Below, one piece after another: positions 26,567 through 36,300 of a DNA stretch of 64,000 nucleotides (position 1 is the stretch's first letter; each line of letters begins with the position of its first letter). The notes below the pieces were generated by a model. The model searched no databases, was not told the DNA's origin, and saw only the letters and a list, made by a program, of their open reading frames with translations. Made by a program: the position numbers and the translations under genes. The DNA is from Sinorhizobium americanum (lineage in GTDB: Bacteria; Pseudomonadota; Alphaproteobacteria; Rhizobiales; Rhizobiaceae). The stretch is taken from the NCBI RefSeq assembly GCF_001651855.1, contig NZ_LNQC01000049.1:310001-374000 (forward strand). Reading direction: 5' to 3'.

Positions 26567-28072
26567 TCAATCCTCCTCGACGAAAACCTCCTCGCGCTTC
26601 GCCTTGACGGCCGGCAGGAAGACGACGACGAGCACGATCGCGGCGATAAACAACAGGCCGGCGCTGATCGGCCGCGTGACGAAGGTGGTCGGGTCGCCGC
26701 GCGAGAGAATCATGGCGCGCCGCAGATTTTCTTCGAGCAGCGGTCCGAGCACGAAGCCGAGCAGCAGCGGCGCCGGCTCGCAGCGCAGCTTCAATAGCAG
26801 GTAGCCGATAAGACCGAAGAAGGCGACGGCATAGAGGTCGTAGACATTGGCATTGACGCTGTAGACCCCGATCGAGCAGAAGGCCATGATGATCGGGAAG
26901 AGCACAAAATACGGGATCTTCAGGAGTTTCACCCAAAGTCCGATCAGCGGCAGGTTCAGGACGACGAGCATCAGGTTGCCGATCCACATCGAAGCGATGA
27001 TGCCCCAGAAGAGCGCCGGCTGTTCCGTCGCGACGTTCGGGCCGGGCACGATGCCCTGGATGATCATCGCGCCGATCATCAGCGCCATCACTGGGTTGGC
27101 CGGAATGCCGAGGGTGAGCAGCGGGATGAACGAGGTCTGCGCGCCGGCATTGTTGGCGCTTTCCGGCCCCGCGACGCCGGCGATGGCGCCGCGGCCGAAT
27201 TCCTCGGGCCGGTCGGAGAGCCGCTTTTCCACCGTATAGGAGGCGAAGGCGGCGAGGATGGCGCCGCCGCCCGGCAGCACGCCGAGCGCCGAGCCGATCG
27301 CCGTGCCGCGGATCACCGGCGCGAACATCCGCTTGAAATCCTCTTTCGTGGGGAGGAGTTCGCTGACCCTTGCCATCAAGACTTCGCGGGTCTTCTCGCT
27401 TTCGAGATTGCGCAGGATCTCGGCGATGCCGAAGACGCCAACTGCCAGCGCCACGAAGTTGAGGCCGTCGGAATATTCGCGGATGCCGAGGGTGAAGCGC
27501 GGCGTGCCGGTATAGATGTCGGTGCCGACGAGACCGAGGAGTAGGCCGAGCGCCACCATGGCGAGCGCCTTGACCACGGAGCCGTGCGCCAGTGCGACGG
27601 AGGAGACGAGACCGACGATCATCAGCGAAAAATATTCGGCAGCGCCGAATTCCAGCGCGATCTCGGTGAGCGGTGGCGCAAAGAGGGCGACGAGGAAGGT
27701 CGAGACGGTGCCGGCGAAGAAGGAGCCGAGCGCGGCGATCGCCAACGCCGTGCCGGCGCGGCCGTTGCGGGCCATCTGGTAGCCGTCGATGGCGGTGACG
27801 GCGGAGGAGGATTCGCCCGGCATGTTGATGAGGATCGCCGTCGTCGAGCCGCCATACTGGGCGCCGTAGTAGATGCCGGCGAGCATGATCAGCGACGAGA
27901 CCGGCTCGAGCTGGAAGGTGATCGGCAGCAGCATGGCGATGGTGGCCGTGGCGCCGATGCCAGGCAGCACGCCGATCAGCGTGCCGAGCAGGACGCCGAT
28001 CAGGCAGAAGAGAAGGTTTGCCGGCGAGGCGGCGGTGGCGAAGCCGAGGGCAAGATTGCTGAAGAGATCCAT
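26567..28072 (-). CDS. tctA: Tripartite tricarboxylate transporter permease TctA
   Basis: The 501-aa large membrane subunit has about 12 helices. Family signatures are PANLLFCLIGVLLGTLIGVL, GIYYGAQYGGSTTAILINMPGE, GYQMARNGRAGTALAIAALGS and the second-half PGGGAILAAFASYTVEK. It carries out ion-driven uptake of a carboxylate handed over by TctC. The end of the protein is highly acidic (FVEED). It follows tctB by 9 bp, and a strong terminator stands after it. Confidence 0.95.
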   Translation of the reverse strand: MDLFSNLALGFATAASPANLLFCLIGVLLGTLIGVLPGIGATATIAMLLPITFQLEPVSSLIMLAGIYYGAQYGGSTTAILINMPGESSSAVTAIDGYQMARNGRAGTALAIAALGSFFAGTVSTFLVALFAPPLTEIALEFGAAEYFSLMIVGLVSSVALAHGSVVKALAMVALGLLLGLVGTDIYTGTPRFTLGIREYSDGLNFVALAVGVFGIAEILRNLESEKTREVLMARVSELLPTKEDFKRMFAPVIRGTAIGSALGVLPGGGAILAAFASYTVEKRLSDRPEEFGRGAIAGVAGPESANNAGAQTSFIPLLTLGIPANPVMALMIGAMIIQGIVPGPNVATEQPALFWGIIASMWIGNLMLVVLNLPLIGLWVKLLKIPYFVLFPIIMAFCSIGVYSVNANVYDLYAVAFFGLIGYLLLKLRCEPAPLLLGFVLGPLLEENLRRAMILSRGDPTTFVTRPISAGLLFIAAIVLVVVFLPAVKAKREEVFVEED

Positions 28073-28081
28073 CGTCGCCTC

Positions 28082-28543
28082 CTAGAACCGGACCCAAGGA
28101 CCGAAACGCTCGAACGGCAGGTTGAGGCCGTAGCTGAAGACGGCGACCGAGAAGATCGCGAGCCCCAGCGAAACCGCCACAGCCCAGAGCGGCTTCATCC
28201 GATGCGAGGCGAAACAGGCGATCAGCGCCGTCAGGAAGACGGCCGGCACGAAGCCCAGTCCGCGTACCGTCAGGCCGAAGAAGATCGGCGCCGGCAGGAT
28301 GAAGAGCATGCCGCGGATGGCGATCGGCCCCATCGGCTCGTGGTTCACCCGGGCAGACTGCACCAGGATGATGACGCCGAGCAGCGTCAGCACGACGGAA
28401 AGCAGCAGCGGGAAATAGCCCGGGCCCATTCGGAAGGCGGTGCCGAGCTCGAGCCCGAAGGACTGCCAGGCGAAGAAAAGACCGACGGCCGTCAGGATAC
28501 TCCCGCACAGCGCGTTGGTGGTATCGAAGGAGATGGCTTTCAT
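28082..28543 (-). CDS. tctB: Tripartite tricarboxylate transporter small subunit TctB
   Basis: This 153-aa membrane protein has four hydrophobic helices, with FRMGPGYFPLLLSVVLTLLG as the recognisable TctB segment. It has the usual place between tctC and tctA, and helps to form the membrane complex with TctA. ATG 28543. Confidence 0.9.
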   Translation of the reverse strand: MKAISFDTTNALCGSILTAVGLFFAWQSFGLELGTAFRMGPGYFPLLLSVVLTLLGVIILVQSARVNHEPMGPIAIRGMLFILPAPIFFGLTVRGLGFVPAVFLTALIACFASHRMKPLWAVAVSLGLAIFSVAVFSYGLNLPFERFGPWVRF

Positions 28544-28639
28544 CTTGTCCCCATGTTCTCGTTCGGGCGCGGCCGCCGGCGCCCTGATTTTTTGGCGATG
28601 TCCTCGCTTCTTGTCCGGCTGGACTTAAACGTCCCGCGC

Positions 28640-28659
28640 AAGTTGACGGCTGTCAACTT
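28640..28659. promoter_or_regulatory. Perfect inverted repeat between tctC and tctB
   Basis: AAGTTGAC (28640-28647), GGCT, GTCAACTT (28652-28659) is an operator-like palindrome 97 bp before the tctB start. It includes TTGACA on the minus strand, so it could mark an internal controlled promoter for tctBA. No regulator gene is adjacent. Confidence 0.45.
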
Positions 28660-28681
28660 TTCCGGACAGTCCGTCGTTTCT

Positions 28682-28716
28682 CCGACCGGCCGCTGCCCCA
28701 CCGCGCGGCCGGTCGG
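28682..28716 (-). terminator. Intercistronic hairpin after tctC
   Basis: CCGACCGGCCGC (28682-28693) pairs with GCGGCCGGTCGG (28705-28716), a perfect 12-bp stem with an 11-nt loop. No T-run follows. Such a stem after a binding-protein gene usually lowers downstream expression and stabilises the upstream message. Confidence 0.6.
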
Positions 28717-28780
28717 AGGCGATGCCGCCGACCGCCCGCTCCCGGTAGGAGAACAGATCGGCGGCGGCTCGCGGGAGCCA

Positions 28781-29758
28781 TTAGTCGGCGTACTGGCCGG
28801 CGGCCTCGATCACCGGCTTCCAGCGGGCGATCTCGCTTTCAAGCTTGGCCTTCAGCGCCGCCGGGGTCGCATCCGCCTCGCTCGAGGGTTCGGTGCCGAG
28901 TTCGCCGAAGCGGGCCGCGACGTTCTCGTCCTTGAGCGCCTTCTGCAGCGACTTCGACAGCCGGTCGGTCACTTCGGCAGGGGTTCCCTTCGGCGCGTAG
29001 ATGCCGTGCCAGATACCGACCTGGAAGCCGGCAAGACCGGCTTCTTCGGCCGTCGGCAGATCGGGGAAGATCTTCAGGCGCTTCGGCGAGGTGACGGCAT
29101 AGGCTTTGATCGTGCCGCCCTGGATCTGCTTCGTGGTGTTGGTCGTCTGGTCGCACATGATGTCGACCTGGCCGCCGAGCAGGTCGGTCATCGCCGGGCC
29201 GGTGCCCTTGTAGGGTACGGTCGTGAGCGGCGTTTCGATGGCGCTCATGAACATCATGCCGCAGAGATGCGAGGCGGCGCCAATGCCGGCATTGGCGACC
29301 GTCACCGTGTCCTTGTTCGCCTTGGCGTATTCGATCAGGCCCTTGAGATCGGTCGGCTCGAAATCCTTGCGGGCGACGATCGTCATCGGCACTTCGGTGA
29401 CGAGGCCGACATATTCGAAGGCGTTCAGCGTGTCATAGGCAAGCTTGCGATAGAGCGTCGCGCTGGTCGCCATGCCGATATGATGCAAAAGGACCGTATA
29501 GCCGTCCGGATCGGCCTGGGCGACGCGGCCCGCACCGAGCGTGCCACCGGCGCCGCCGACGTTCTCGACGATGATCTGCTGGCCAAGGTCCTTCGACATG
29601 GATTCGGCGACGAGACGGGCGACCGTGTCGGTCGGGCCGCCGGCCGAGAAGGGCACTACCATGGTGATCGTGCGCTCCGGATAGGTTTGGGCGCTGGCCG
29701 AAGCGGCAAACAGGGAAACTGCGGCGACGGCGCCCAGAAGCGCGTTCAAAATTTTCAT
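28781..29758 (-). CDS. tctC: Tripartite tricarboxylate transporter receptor TctC (Bug family)
   Basis: The 325-aa periplasmic protein starts at ATG 29758 after GGGAGGAA. It has a Sec signal (MKILNALLGAVAAVSLFAAS, cleavage after ASA), then TYPERTITMVVPFSAGGPTDT, IIVENVGGAGGTLGAG, GVA-like loops and FPDLPTAEEAGLAGF. Bug proteins bind citrate, other carboxylates, or amides; the ligand here is unknown. It is the first gene of tctCBA. A longer open frame upstream to 29950 has no ribosome site. Confidence 0.93.
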   Translation of the reverse strand: MKILNALLGAVAAVSLFAASASAQTYPERTITMVVPFSAGGPTDTVARLVAESMSKDLGQQIIVENVGGAGGTLGAGRVAQADPDGYTVLLHHIGMATSATLYRKLAYDTLNAFEYVGLVTEVPMTIVARKDFEPTDLKGLIEYAKANKDTVTVANAGIGAASHLCGMMFMSAIETPLTTVPYKGTGPAMTDLLGGQVDIMCDQTTNTTKQIQGGTIKAYAVTSPKRLKIFPDLPTAEEAGLAGFQVGIWHGIYAPKGTPAEVTDRLSKSLQKALKDENVAARFGELGTEPSSEADATPAALKAKLESEIARWKPVIEAAGQYAD

Positions 29759-29901
29759 CTTTTTCCTCCCGGATGACATTGTCCACCAGCCGGCACGGTT
29801 CCTCCCGCCGGTCCTGGTTGCAGCCATTAGCAAACGGGATTTTACCACAGACAATCGCCCAGCGCGGCGGTTTCGCGCATTTGTCGCGCCGGCGGCCGCG
29901 T

Positions 29902-29954
29902 GATGGGTGGATTTGGAAACAAAAGCATTCGGCGATGGGTGGATTTCCACCCAT
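29902..29954. promoter_or_regulatory. Palindrome plus direct repeat upstream of tctC
   Basis: ATGGGTGGATTTCCACCCAT (29935-29954) is a palindrome with nine paired bases per side. Its left half GATGGGTGGATTT is repeated directly at 29902-29914, 32 bp away (three helical turns). It lies 145-196 bp upstream of tctC and just after the pseudouridine synthase stop, so it may be an operator for tctCBA or a transcript end. Confidence 0.45.
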
Positions 29955-29963
29955 TGTCACGCC

Positions 29964-30749
29964 TCAGCCGCCCGTGCGCTGTCTCAGATACTGGATTTCC
30001 GCGTCGGTCAGCGGCCGGCTTGCCCCCTTCGGTAGGTCGCCGAGATTGATCTCGCCAATCGAGACACGGACGAGCCGCAGGCATTCGAAGCCAAGCGCCT
30101 CCAGCATGCGGCGGATCTGGCGGTTGCGGCCTTCCTGGAGCTCGACCTCGATCCAGGAGTTCCTGTCGCCGCTCCTTAAGCCTCGGACATGCGTTGCCTG
30201 CAGACATTCGCCGCCCTCGCTCACGCCGTCGAGCATCGCCTGCGTCGAGACCGCATCGAAAAGGCCGCGAACCTGGACATGGTAGATCTTGCCGAGATGG
30301 GTGGCGGGATCGAGAAGCCGCTGTGCCAGCACCGTATCATTGGTGAAGAGCAGCAGCCCCTCGCTCGCCTTGTCGAGCCGGCCGACCGGCGAGAGGAAGC
30401 GCGCATCGACGTCGGCGAGGCAATCGAACACCGTCGCCCGCCCTTCCGGATCGTCGCGCGTCGTCACCAAGCCGCGCGGCTTGTTCAGCATCAGGTAAAT
30501 CTTTTCCTCGGCAGCGATCATGGTTCCGTCGACGGCGATCCTGTCCCTGTCGATGTCGACCCAGTGGGAAAGATCCGTGGTCCTGCGGCCGGCGACGGTG
30601 ACGCGGCCCTCGGCAATCAGCTTCTCGGCCTGGGTGCGGGAGCAATAGCCGAGCTTGGAGAGCGCACGGGCGAGCGTAACGCGTCTTCCTGCGTGTAAGC
30701 CATGTTTCCCACCATTGCCGTCCCTGTGCGGCGAGGGGCGCTGCTTCAC
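29964..30749 (-). CDS. rRNA pseudouridine synthase, RsuA/RluB family
   Basis: The 261-aa enzyme isomerises a uridine in ribosomal RNA. An S4 RNA-binding domain (ARALSKLGYCSRTQAEKLIA) precedes the catalytic domain with the Asp-containing motif GRLDKASEGLLLFTND and the end motif EGRNRQIRRMLEALG. I place the start at GTG 30749, where AGGAG stands 9 bases before; the ATG at 30711 is in a different frame. The start adds about 24 basic residues before the S4 domain. RluB, RluE and RsuA cannot be told apart safely. Confidence 0.85.
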   Translation of the reverse strand: MKQRPSPHRDGNGGKHGLHAGRRVTLARALSKLGYCSRTQAEKLIAEGRVTVAGRRTTDLSHWVDIDRDRIAVDGTMIAAEEKIYLMLNKPRGLVTTRDDPEGRATVFDCLADVDARFLSPVGRLDKASEGLLLFTNDTVLAQRLLDPATHLGKIYHVQVRGLFDAVSTQAMLDGVSEGGECLQATHVRGLRSGDRNSWIEVELQEGRNRQIRRMLEALGFECLRLVRVSIGEINLGDLPKGASRPLTDAEIQYLRQRTGG

Positions 30750-30956
30750 CTGCGCAATCTCCTGCTGTTGAGGCTTTTCCGTCTGGCATAGTCGGCGCCG
30801 TCGGGACAGATACCACAAATCCGGCCGGCATTGGCCACCGATCAATTCGGCCCGTTGACCCGGATCAATGCTCTTCGACGGATCAAGGCGCAGACTACGC
30901 GGCGAACCGTTCGACGGCTGGCGCACTTCCAGATGGCGCCGTTGAAGGTTGAAGCA

Positions 30957-32093
30957 ATGCGAACACTCGACGATAGAAACTCCGCTTCGCATGGTTCCGC
31001 CGTAGCGGCAACCTTCGCGGAGTTGCGGCGAACGCCGCTTCTCGCGCTCGTCGTCTTCGTACCGATCGTCATTCTGCTGGAGCGGGTATCGCCGCAGGCA
31101 CATACTTGGCTGTTCCTCCTGTCGGTCGCGGCGATTGTCCCGCTCGCGGCTCTTCTGAGCCGCGCGACGGAATCGGTGGCGGCGAAGACCGGGGATGCGG
31201 TCGGAGGCCTGCTCAACGCCACACTCGGAAACCTGACCGAGCTCGTGATCTCGCTCGCGGCGCTTCAGGCCGGGCAATATCTTCTGGTCAAGGCCTCGAT
31301 CGCGGGCGCGATCGTCACCAATACACTTTTCATGCTGGGCGGCGCCTTTCTCCTTGGCGGACTGAAGCATCACCTGCAGGAATTCAACAGGGTGAACGCA
31401 CGGTTTCAGGCGAGCCTCCTGTTTCTGGCGACGATCGCCATCCTGGTCCCGTCGCTCATCAGCGAGGTGGACCGTGCGCCGGCAGCCGCTTTTTCCCGCC
31501 AACTGAGCCTGGGCCTGGCGATCCTGCTCATCGCCGTCTACGGGCTCGGCATGTTGTTTTCGCTGAAAACCCACAAGGAGCTGTTTGCAAGCGTCGGCCA
31601 TGCCGAAGAGGAAGAGAAACCGTGGCCGCTTCCGGTCGGAATTGTCGTGCTCGTTATTGTCACGCTCTTCGTCGCGATGGTCAGCGAGATCTTCGTCGGC
31701 TCGGTGCAAGTCGCGGCGCAACATCTCGGGATGACGCCGGCTTTCGTAGGCTTCATTGTCGTTGCTCTGGTCGGCGGAGCCGCAGAAATGACGACGGCGT
31801 TCTCCGCGGCGCGCGCAAATCGCCTCGACCTCAGCGTCGGCATCGCATTGGGCAGTGCCGCGCAGATAGCGCTCTTCGTTGCCCCCGTCCTCGTGCTCGT
31901 CAGCTATTTTGTCGGTCCCGAGCCGATGTCCCTGCAATTCTGGCCGGGGGCTGTGGCAATGATGCTGATCGCAACGATGGCCGCGACGCTTCTGTCCAAT
32001 GGCGGGCACGCGGCATGGTATGCGGGTGTGATGGCACTGGCAGTTTACGCCGTCTTCGGGCTCACGCTGTTTTTGTTGCCGCCACCGGCGTGA
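30957..32093 (+). CDS. Ca2+/H+ antiporter-like membrane protein (CaCA superfamily, Cax type)
   Basis: The 378-aa protein has about 10-11 helices in two repeats. The first repeat carries GGLLNATLGNLTELVISLAAL, close to the Cax signature GNxxE. In the second repeat the usual GNAAEH is GGAAEMTTAF, so the Asn and His are changed, and the SAAQIALFVAP motif is kept. It should exchange Ca2+ or a related cation for protons. ATG 30957 is chosen over more distant in-frame ATGs (30831, 30933), since the family starts just before RTPLLALVVFVP. Divergent from the pseudouridine synthase gene. Confidence 0.85.
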   Translation: MRTLDDRNSASHGSAVAATFAELRRTPLLALVVFVPIVILLERVSPQAHTWLFLLSVAAIVPLAALLSRATESVAAKTGDAVGGLLNATLGNLTELVISLAALQAGQYLLVKASIAGAIVTNTLFMLGGAFLLGGLKHHLQEFNRVNARFQASLLFLATIAILVPSLISEVDRAPAAAFSRQLSLGLAILLIAVYGLGMLFSLKTHKELFASVGHAEEEEKPWPLPVGIVVLVIVTLFVAMVSEIFVGSVQVAAQHLGMTPAFVGFIVVALVGGAAEMTTAFSAARANRLDLSVGIALGSAAQIALFVAPVLVLVSYFVGPEPMSLQFWPGAVAMMLIATMAATLLSNGGHAAWYAGVMALAVYAVFGLTLFLLPPPA

Positions 32094-32108
32094 ATTACAC
32101 AGGCCCTT

Positions 32109-32558
32109 TCATTCACCGTGTGCTCCTGGCCGTGCCTCATTGTCGGCGCGAAAATAGAGGCGCTGGATCACCGCCATCATCAGAGCCGTTGCCCAGCCGA
32201 AGATGATCCAGCCATTGACCGCCTCGAAGGTGGCGACCTGACGCCAGTCCTTGCCGAGAACGATGTCGCCATAACCGACAGTGGTAAAGGTGACGGTCGA
32301 GAAGTAGAGCGCATCCTCAAGGCTCGGGAGCGCCTGCGAAAAGTAGTAGAAAGCCGCCCACAGACCGACATCGACGATGATCGGGATGATCAGATAGATG
32401 ACCCAGGCCACGGTGACGAATGTCGGGTAGCGGATCAACACGTCTTCACGCCGCTTTTCCGCCTGCCGGAAGGCGCTGAGGCCAGCGGACATGAAAAACG
32501 CCTGGATGGCGACTGTTGCCGCAATGAGGCCGCAGGCGAGAGCAAGCCGAACGATCAC
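32109..32558 (-). CDS. Two-helix-type potassium channel
   Basis: A 149-aa membrane protein with three hydrophobic helices and the K+ selectivity filter TVGYGD in the order helix, pore loop (EDALYFSTVTFTTVGYGD), helix. That is an ion_trans_2 (PF07885) pore with an additional N-terminal helix. GTG 32558 with GGAGG five bases before is the best start; GTG 32564 is also possible. It has no regulatory RCK domain. Convergent with the Ca2+/H+ antiporter-like gene, suggesting a loosely grouped cation set. Confidence 0.82.
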   Translation of the reverse strand: MIVRLALACGLIAATVAIQAFFMSAGLSAFRQAEKRREDVLIRYPTFVTVAWVIYLIIPIIVDVGLWAAFYYFSQALPSLEDALYFSTVTFTTVGYGDIVLGKDWRQVATFEAVNGWIIFGWATALMMAVIQRLYFRADNEARPGAHGE

Positions 32559-32688
32559 CGACACCTCCACCGGATTGCGGGCCGATCGGAAAGCGCTTCT
32601 GTCCCCTCCCGTCAGCTTGCGGTTGTCAGTGTAGCAAAGGCCTTGCTGTCGGGGAACATGGGTCAGCGGGCGGTTCAGGTCGGACGAT

Positions 32689-33261
32689 CTATAGCGTAGT
32701 CGCGGCGCGGGCCGATTGTTCGTAGGCGCCGGAGAGGAAGCGCAGCACGGCGGCGATCTCCGAAAGGGTCTCCTCCGCGGGACGGGCCCTGGCGGTCGAG
32801 GCGACGAGCAGGCGCTCGCGGATCTGGGCGTAACGGGCACAGGCCCCGGCGCCCTTCTCGGTGATGTGGATCGTCTTCTCCTTGCCCTGCCGGCCGGTCG
32901 TCACAAGGCCCGCACCCTCGAGCTTGCGGATCGCATAGGTCGCCACATGAGTGTCCTCGATGTCGAGAACGAGGCAGATGTCGGCGAGCCTCTTGCCACG
33001 GTCGCGATGGCGGATCGTATGCAGGATCATGATTTCCATCGCCGAGAGGCCGGGAACGCCGGCGGCGGCCATACAACGCACCATCCAGCGCTGGAAGGCA
33101 TGCGAGGCGAGGATCAGGCCGTACTCCATTTCGGAAAGCCCGGGCGAACCGCCTTCGGCAAGGTGAGCCGACGACACGATCGGGCCGATAGCGGAGACGG
33201 GTTCCGGGTGGTCGGGCGGGGCGGCACCAGCCCGCTTTTCGCGCGCCCGCTTCTTGGTCAT
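32689..33261 (-). CDS. MarR family winged-helix regulator
   Basis: The 190-aa regulator starts at ATG 33261 after AGGAG. The wing region reads LADICLVLDIEDTHVATYAI, RKLEGAGLVTTGRQGKEKTI, HITEKG. It has an N-terminal extension of some 40 residues rich in Lys, Arg and Pro. It is divergent from the 5-oxoprolinase-type gene, and a 29-bp palindrome lies between, so it most likely represses that gene. Confidence 0.87.
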   Translation of the reverse strand: MTKKRAREKRAGAAPPDHPEPVSAIGPIVSSAHLAEGGSPGLSEMEYGLILASHAFQRWMVRCMAAAGVPGLSAMEIMILHTIRHRDRGKRLADICLVLDIEDTHVATYAIRKLEGAGLVTTGRQGKEKTIHITEKGAGACARYAQIRERLLVASTARARPAEETLSEIAAVLRFLSGAYEQSARAATTL

Positions 33262-33290
33262 CGGCACACTCCTGATCTGCTCGACGACAA

Positions 33291-33319
33291 CATTTTATCG
33301 ACAAATTGTCAATAAAATG
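33291..33319. promoter_or_regulatory. 29-bp palindromic operator between marR-type gene and hyuAB fusion
   Basis: The arms are CATTTTAT-n-GACAA and TTGTC-n-ATAAAATG around one central base; only one position per arm fails to pair. It is AT-rich against the local GC-rich background. Placement between two divergent starts makes it the obvious site for the MarR protein. Confidence 0.8.
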
Positions 33320-33369
33320 CTTTTTGTTGCACTCACCCGGAACGGGTATTCCAGCGAGGAGAGACGACG

Positions 33370-36300
33370 ATGGCTGCCAGGTGGGACTTCTGGGTGGATC
33401 GCGGCGGCACCTTTACCGACGTGATCGGCCGCGACCCGGAAGGCCGGCTGCATGCGCTGAAGGTGCTTTCGGAGAATCCCGGCGCCTATCGCGACGCCGC
33501 CGTCCACGGCATCCGCCTTCATCTCGGCCTTTCCGCCAGCGAGCCGGTGCCGGCCGGGCTGATCGGCGAAGTGAGGATGGGAACGACCGTCGCCACCAAT
33601 GCGCTCCTGGAGCGCAAGGGGGAACGGCTGGCGCTCGTCACGACGCGCGGCTTTCGCGATGCGCTGCGGATCGGCTATCAGGAGCGCAAGAAGATCTTCG
33701 CGACCGAGATCATCAAGCCGGAAGCGCTCTATTCCGAGGTCGTCGAGCTCGACGAGCGCGTGCTCGCCGACGGGACGGTTGAAAAGGGGCTCAACGAGGC
33801 GGTCGCTCGGCGGGAACTGGAAGCGCTGAAGGCGAATGGCTACCGGGCGGTCGCCATCGTCTTCATGCATGCCTACCGCTTTCCCGAGCATGAGGCCGCA
33901 GTCGCCCGCATCGCCCGGGAACTCGGCTTCGAGCAGGTGTCGGTCAGCCACGAGGTCTCGCCGCTCGTCAAATATGTCGGCCGCGGCGACACGACCGTGA
34001 TCGACGCCTATCTCTCGCCGGTGCTTGGCCGCTATGTCGCGCAGGTGTCGGAGGAACTGGATGTCGCCCGGTCCGGCGCCCGGCTGATGTTCATGATGTC
34101 GTCCGGCGGGTTGACGGCGGCGGACCTGTTCCAGGGCAAGGACGCAATTCTTTCCGGGCCCGCCGGCGGCGTTGTCGGGCTTGCCAGGACGGGCGAGGCG
34201 GCGGGCTTCGGTCGGGTTATCGGCTTCGACATGGGCGGCACCTCGACCGACGTCGCCCATTTCGACGGCGAATACGAACGCGCCTTCGAGACGGAAGTCG
34301 CCGGCGTCCGTGTCCGGGCGCCGATGATGCTGATCCACACAGTCGCCGCCGGCGGCGGTTCGGTCCTCCATTTCGACGGCGAGCGCTTCCGCGTCGGGCC
34401 GGATTCGGCCGGCGCCAATCCCGGCCCGGCCTGCTACCGCAACGGCGGGCCGCTTGCCGTCACCGATGCCAATGTCATGCTCGGCAAGCTGATGCCGGAA
34501 TTTTTTCCGGCGCTGTTCGGGCCTCAGCAGAACCTGCCGCTCGATGTCGAAACGGTGCATGCGCGTTTCGCGGCGCTTGCGGCCGAGATCGGTGACGGCC
34601 GCAGCCCCGAGGAGGTCGCCGACGGCTTCATCCGCATTGCCGTCGCCAACATGGTCGAGGCGATCAAGAAGATTTCCGTGCAGCGCGGCTATGACGTGAC
34701 GCGTTATGCGCTGAACTGCTTCGGCGGCGCCGGCGGCCAGCATGCCTGCCTCGTCGCCGACGCGCTCGGCATGACGCGCATTCTGCTGCATCCGATGTCG
34801 GGTCTCTTGTCCGCCTACGGTATGGGTCTTGCCGATATCCGCTCGACGCGGCAGAAGGCGCTCGGCGTGGCGCACGACGATGCCGCGCCGCAGGCGCTGG
34901 CCGGGCTCGGGGCGGACCTGCAGGCCGAATGCCTGGCGGAACTCGACGCGCAGGCGGTTGGCCGCGACCGCATCCGCACGCATCTTCGCGCCCATGTCCG
35001 CTACGCAGGCACTGATACTGTGCTCGCCGTTGAGGCGCCCTTCCCGAAAATTGACGATGCGACGCGGCTCCGCGCCGAATTCGAGACGCTGCACAGGCGC
35101 CGCTTCGGCTTCGTCGCCGAGAACAAGCCGCTGGTGATCGATGCCGTCGAGGTCGAGACGGTCGGCGGCGGGGCGGCGCAGATGGAAACGGACGGTCTGG
35201 TGACGGCTTCGGGCGAAGCAGCCGTTAGCCGGCGAACCCGCTTCTATTCGCAGGGCGCGTTTCACGACGCACCGGTGGCGCTGCGCGCGGAAATCAAGCC
35301 GGGCGAGACGCTGACGGGCCCGGCCGTCGTCGTCGAAGCCAACCAGACGATCGTCATCGAGGACGGCTGGCAGGCGGAGCTGACCGCCAGGGACCATATC
35401 GTGCTCACGCGCATCAAGCCGCTGCCTGCGCGCACGGCGATCGGCACCAAGGCCGACCCGGTGATGCTGGAGATCTTCAACAATCTCTTTATGTCGATCG
35501 CCGAGCAGATGGGCGTGACGCTGCAGAACACCGCCTATTCGGTGAACATCAAGGAGCGTCTCGATTTTTCCTGCGCCGTCTTCGACAACCGCGGCAACCT
35601 CGTCGCCAATGCGCCGCACATGCCGGTGCATCTCGGCTCTATGGATGCGTCCGTCGCCACCGCGATCCGTGAGAACCCGGTCATCCACCCGGGCGACGTG
35701 TTCCTGATCAACGCGCCCTATAATGGCGGCACCCATCTGCCGGATCTGACGGTCTGCACGCCAGTCTTCGACGACGCGGGCCGCGCGATCCGCTTCTGGG
35801 TGGCAAGCCGCGGCCACCATGCCGATGTCGGCGGTATTTCGCCGGGCTCGATGTCGCCGCTCGCTACCAATATCGAGGAAGAAGGTGTCTATATCGACAA
35901 TTTCAAGCTGATCGACCGGGGCCGCTTCTCAGAAGCGGAACTGGAAAGGCTACTTACCGGCGCGCGCTATCCGGTGCGCAACATCCTTCAGAACGTCAAC
36001 GATCTGAAGGCGCAGGTGGCCGCCAACGCGAAAGGCGTGGCGGAGCTCAAGAAGATGATCGCCCAATTCGGCGACGACGTCGTCGAGGCCTATATGGGCC
36101 ATGTGCAGGACAATGCCGCCGAAAGCGTCCGCCGCGTTCTCGACCAGCTCCGCGACGGTGAATTCTCCTACGAGATGGACCAGGGCTGCCGGATCGTCGC
36201 GAAGATCACCATCGATCGGGAAAGGCGCGAGGCGACGGTCGATTTCACCGGCACGTCGGCACAGCGTGCCGACAACTTCAACGCGCCGGAGCCGGTGACG

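Noticed and set aside
27584-29776. Plus-strand frame of 730 codons over tctA/tctB/tctC
   Set aside because: Antisense of the transporter operon with low-complexity charged composition.
30337-30831. Frame that begins with ATG 30711 over the pseudouridine synthase start
   Set aside because: The ATG is out of frame with the S4 domain. The GTG at 30749 with AGGAG upstream gives a complete enzyme, so no frameshift needs to be invoked.
33295-35820. Minus-strand frame of 841 codons inside the hyuAB fusion
   Set aside because: Antisense of a gene with clear domains; also covers the palindromic operator.
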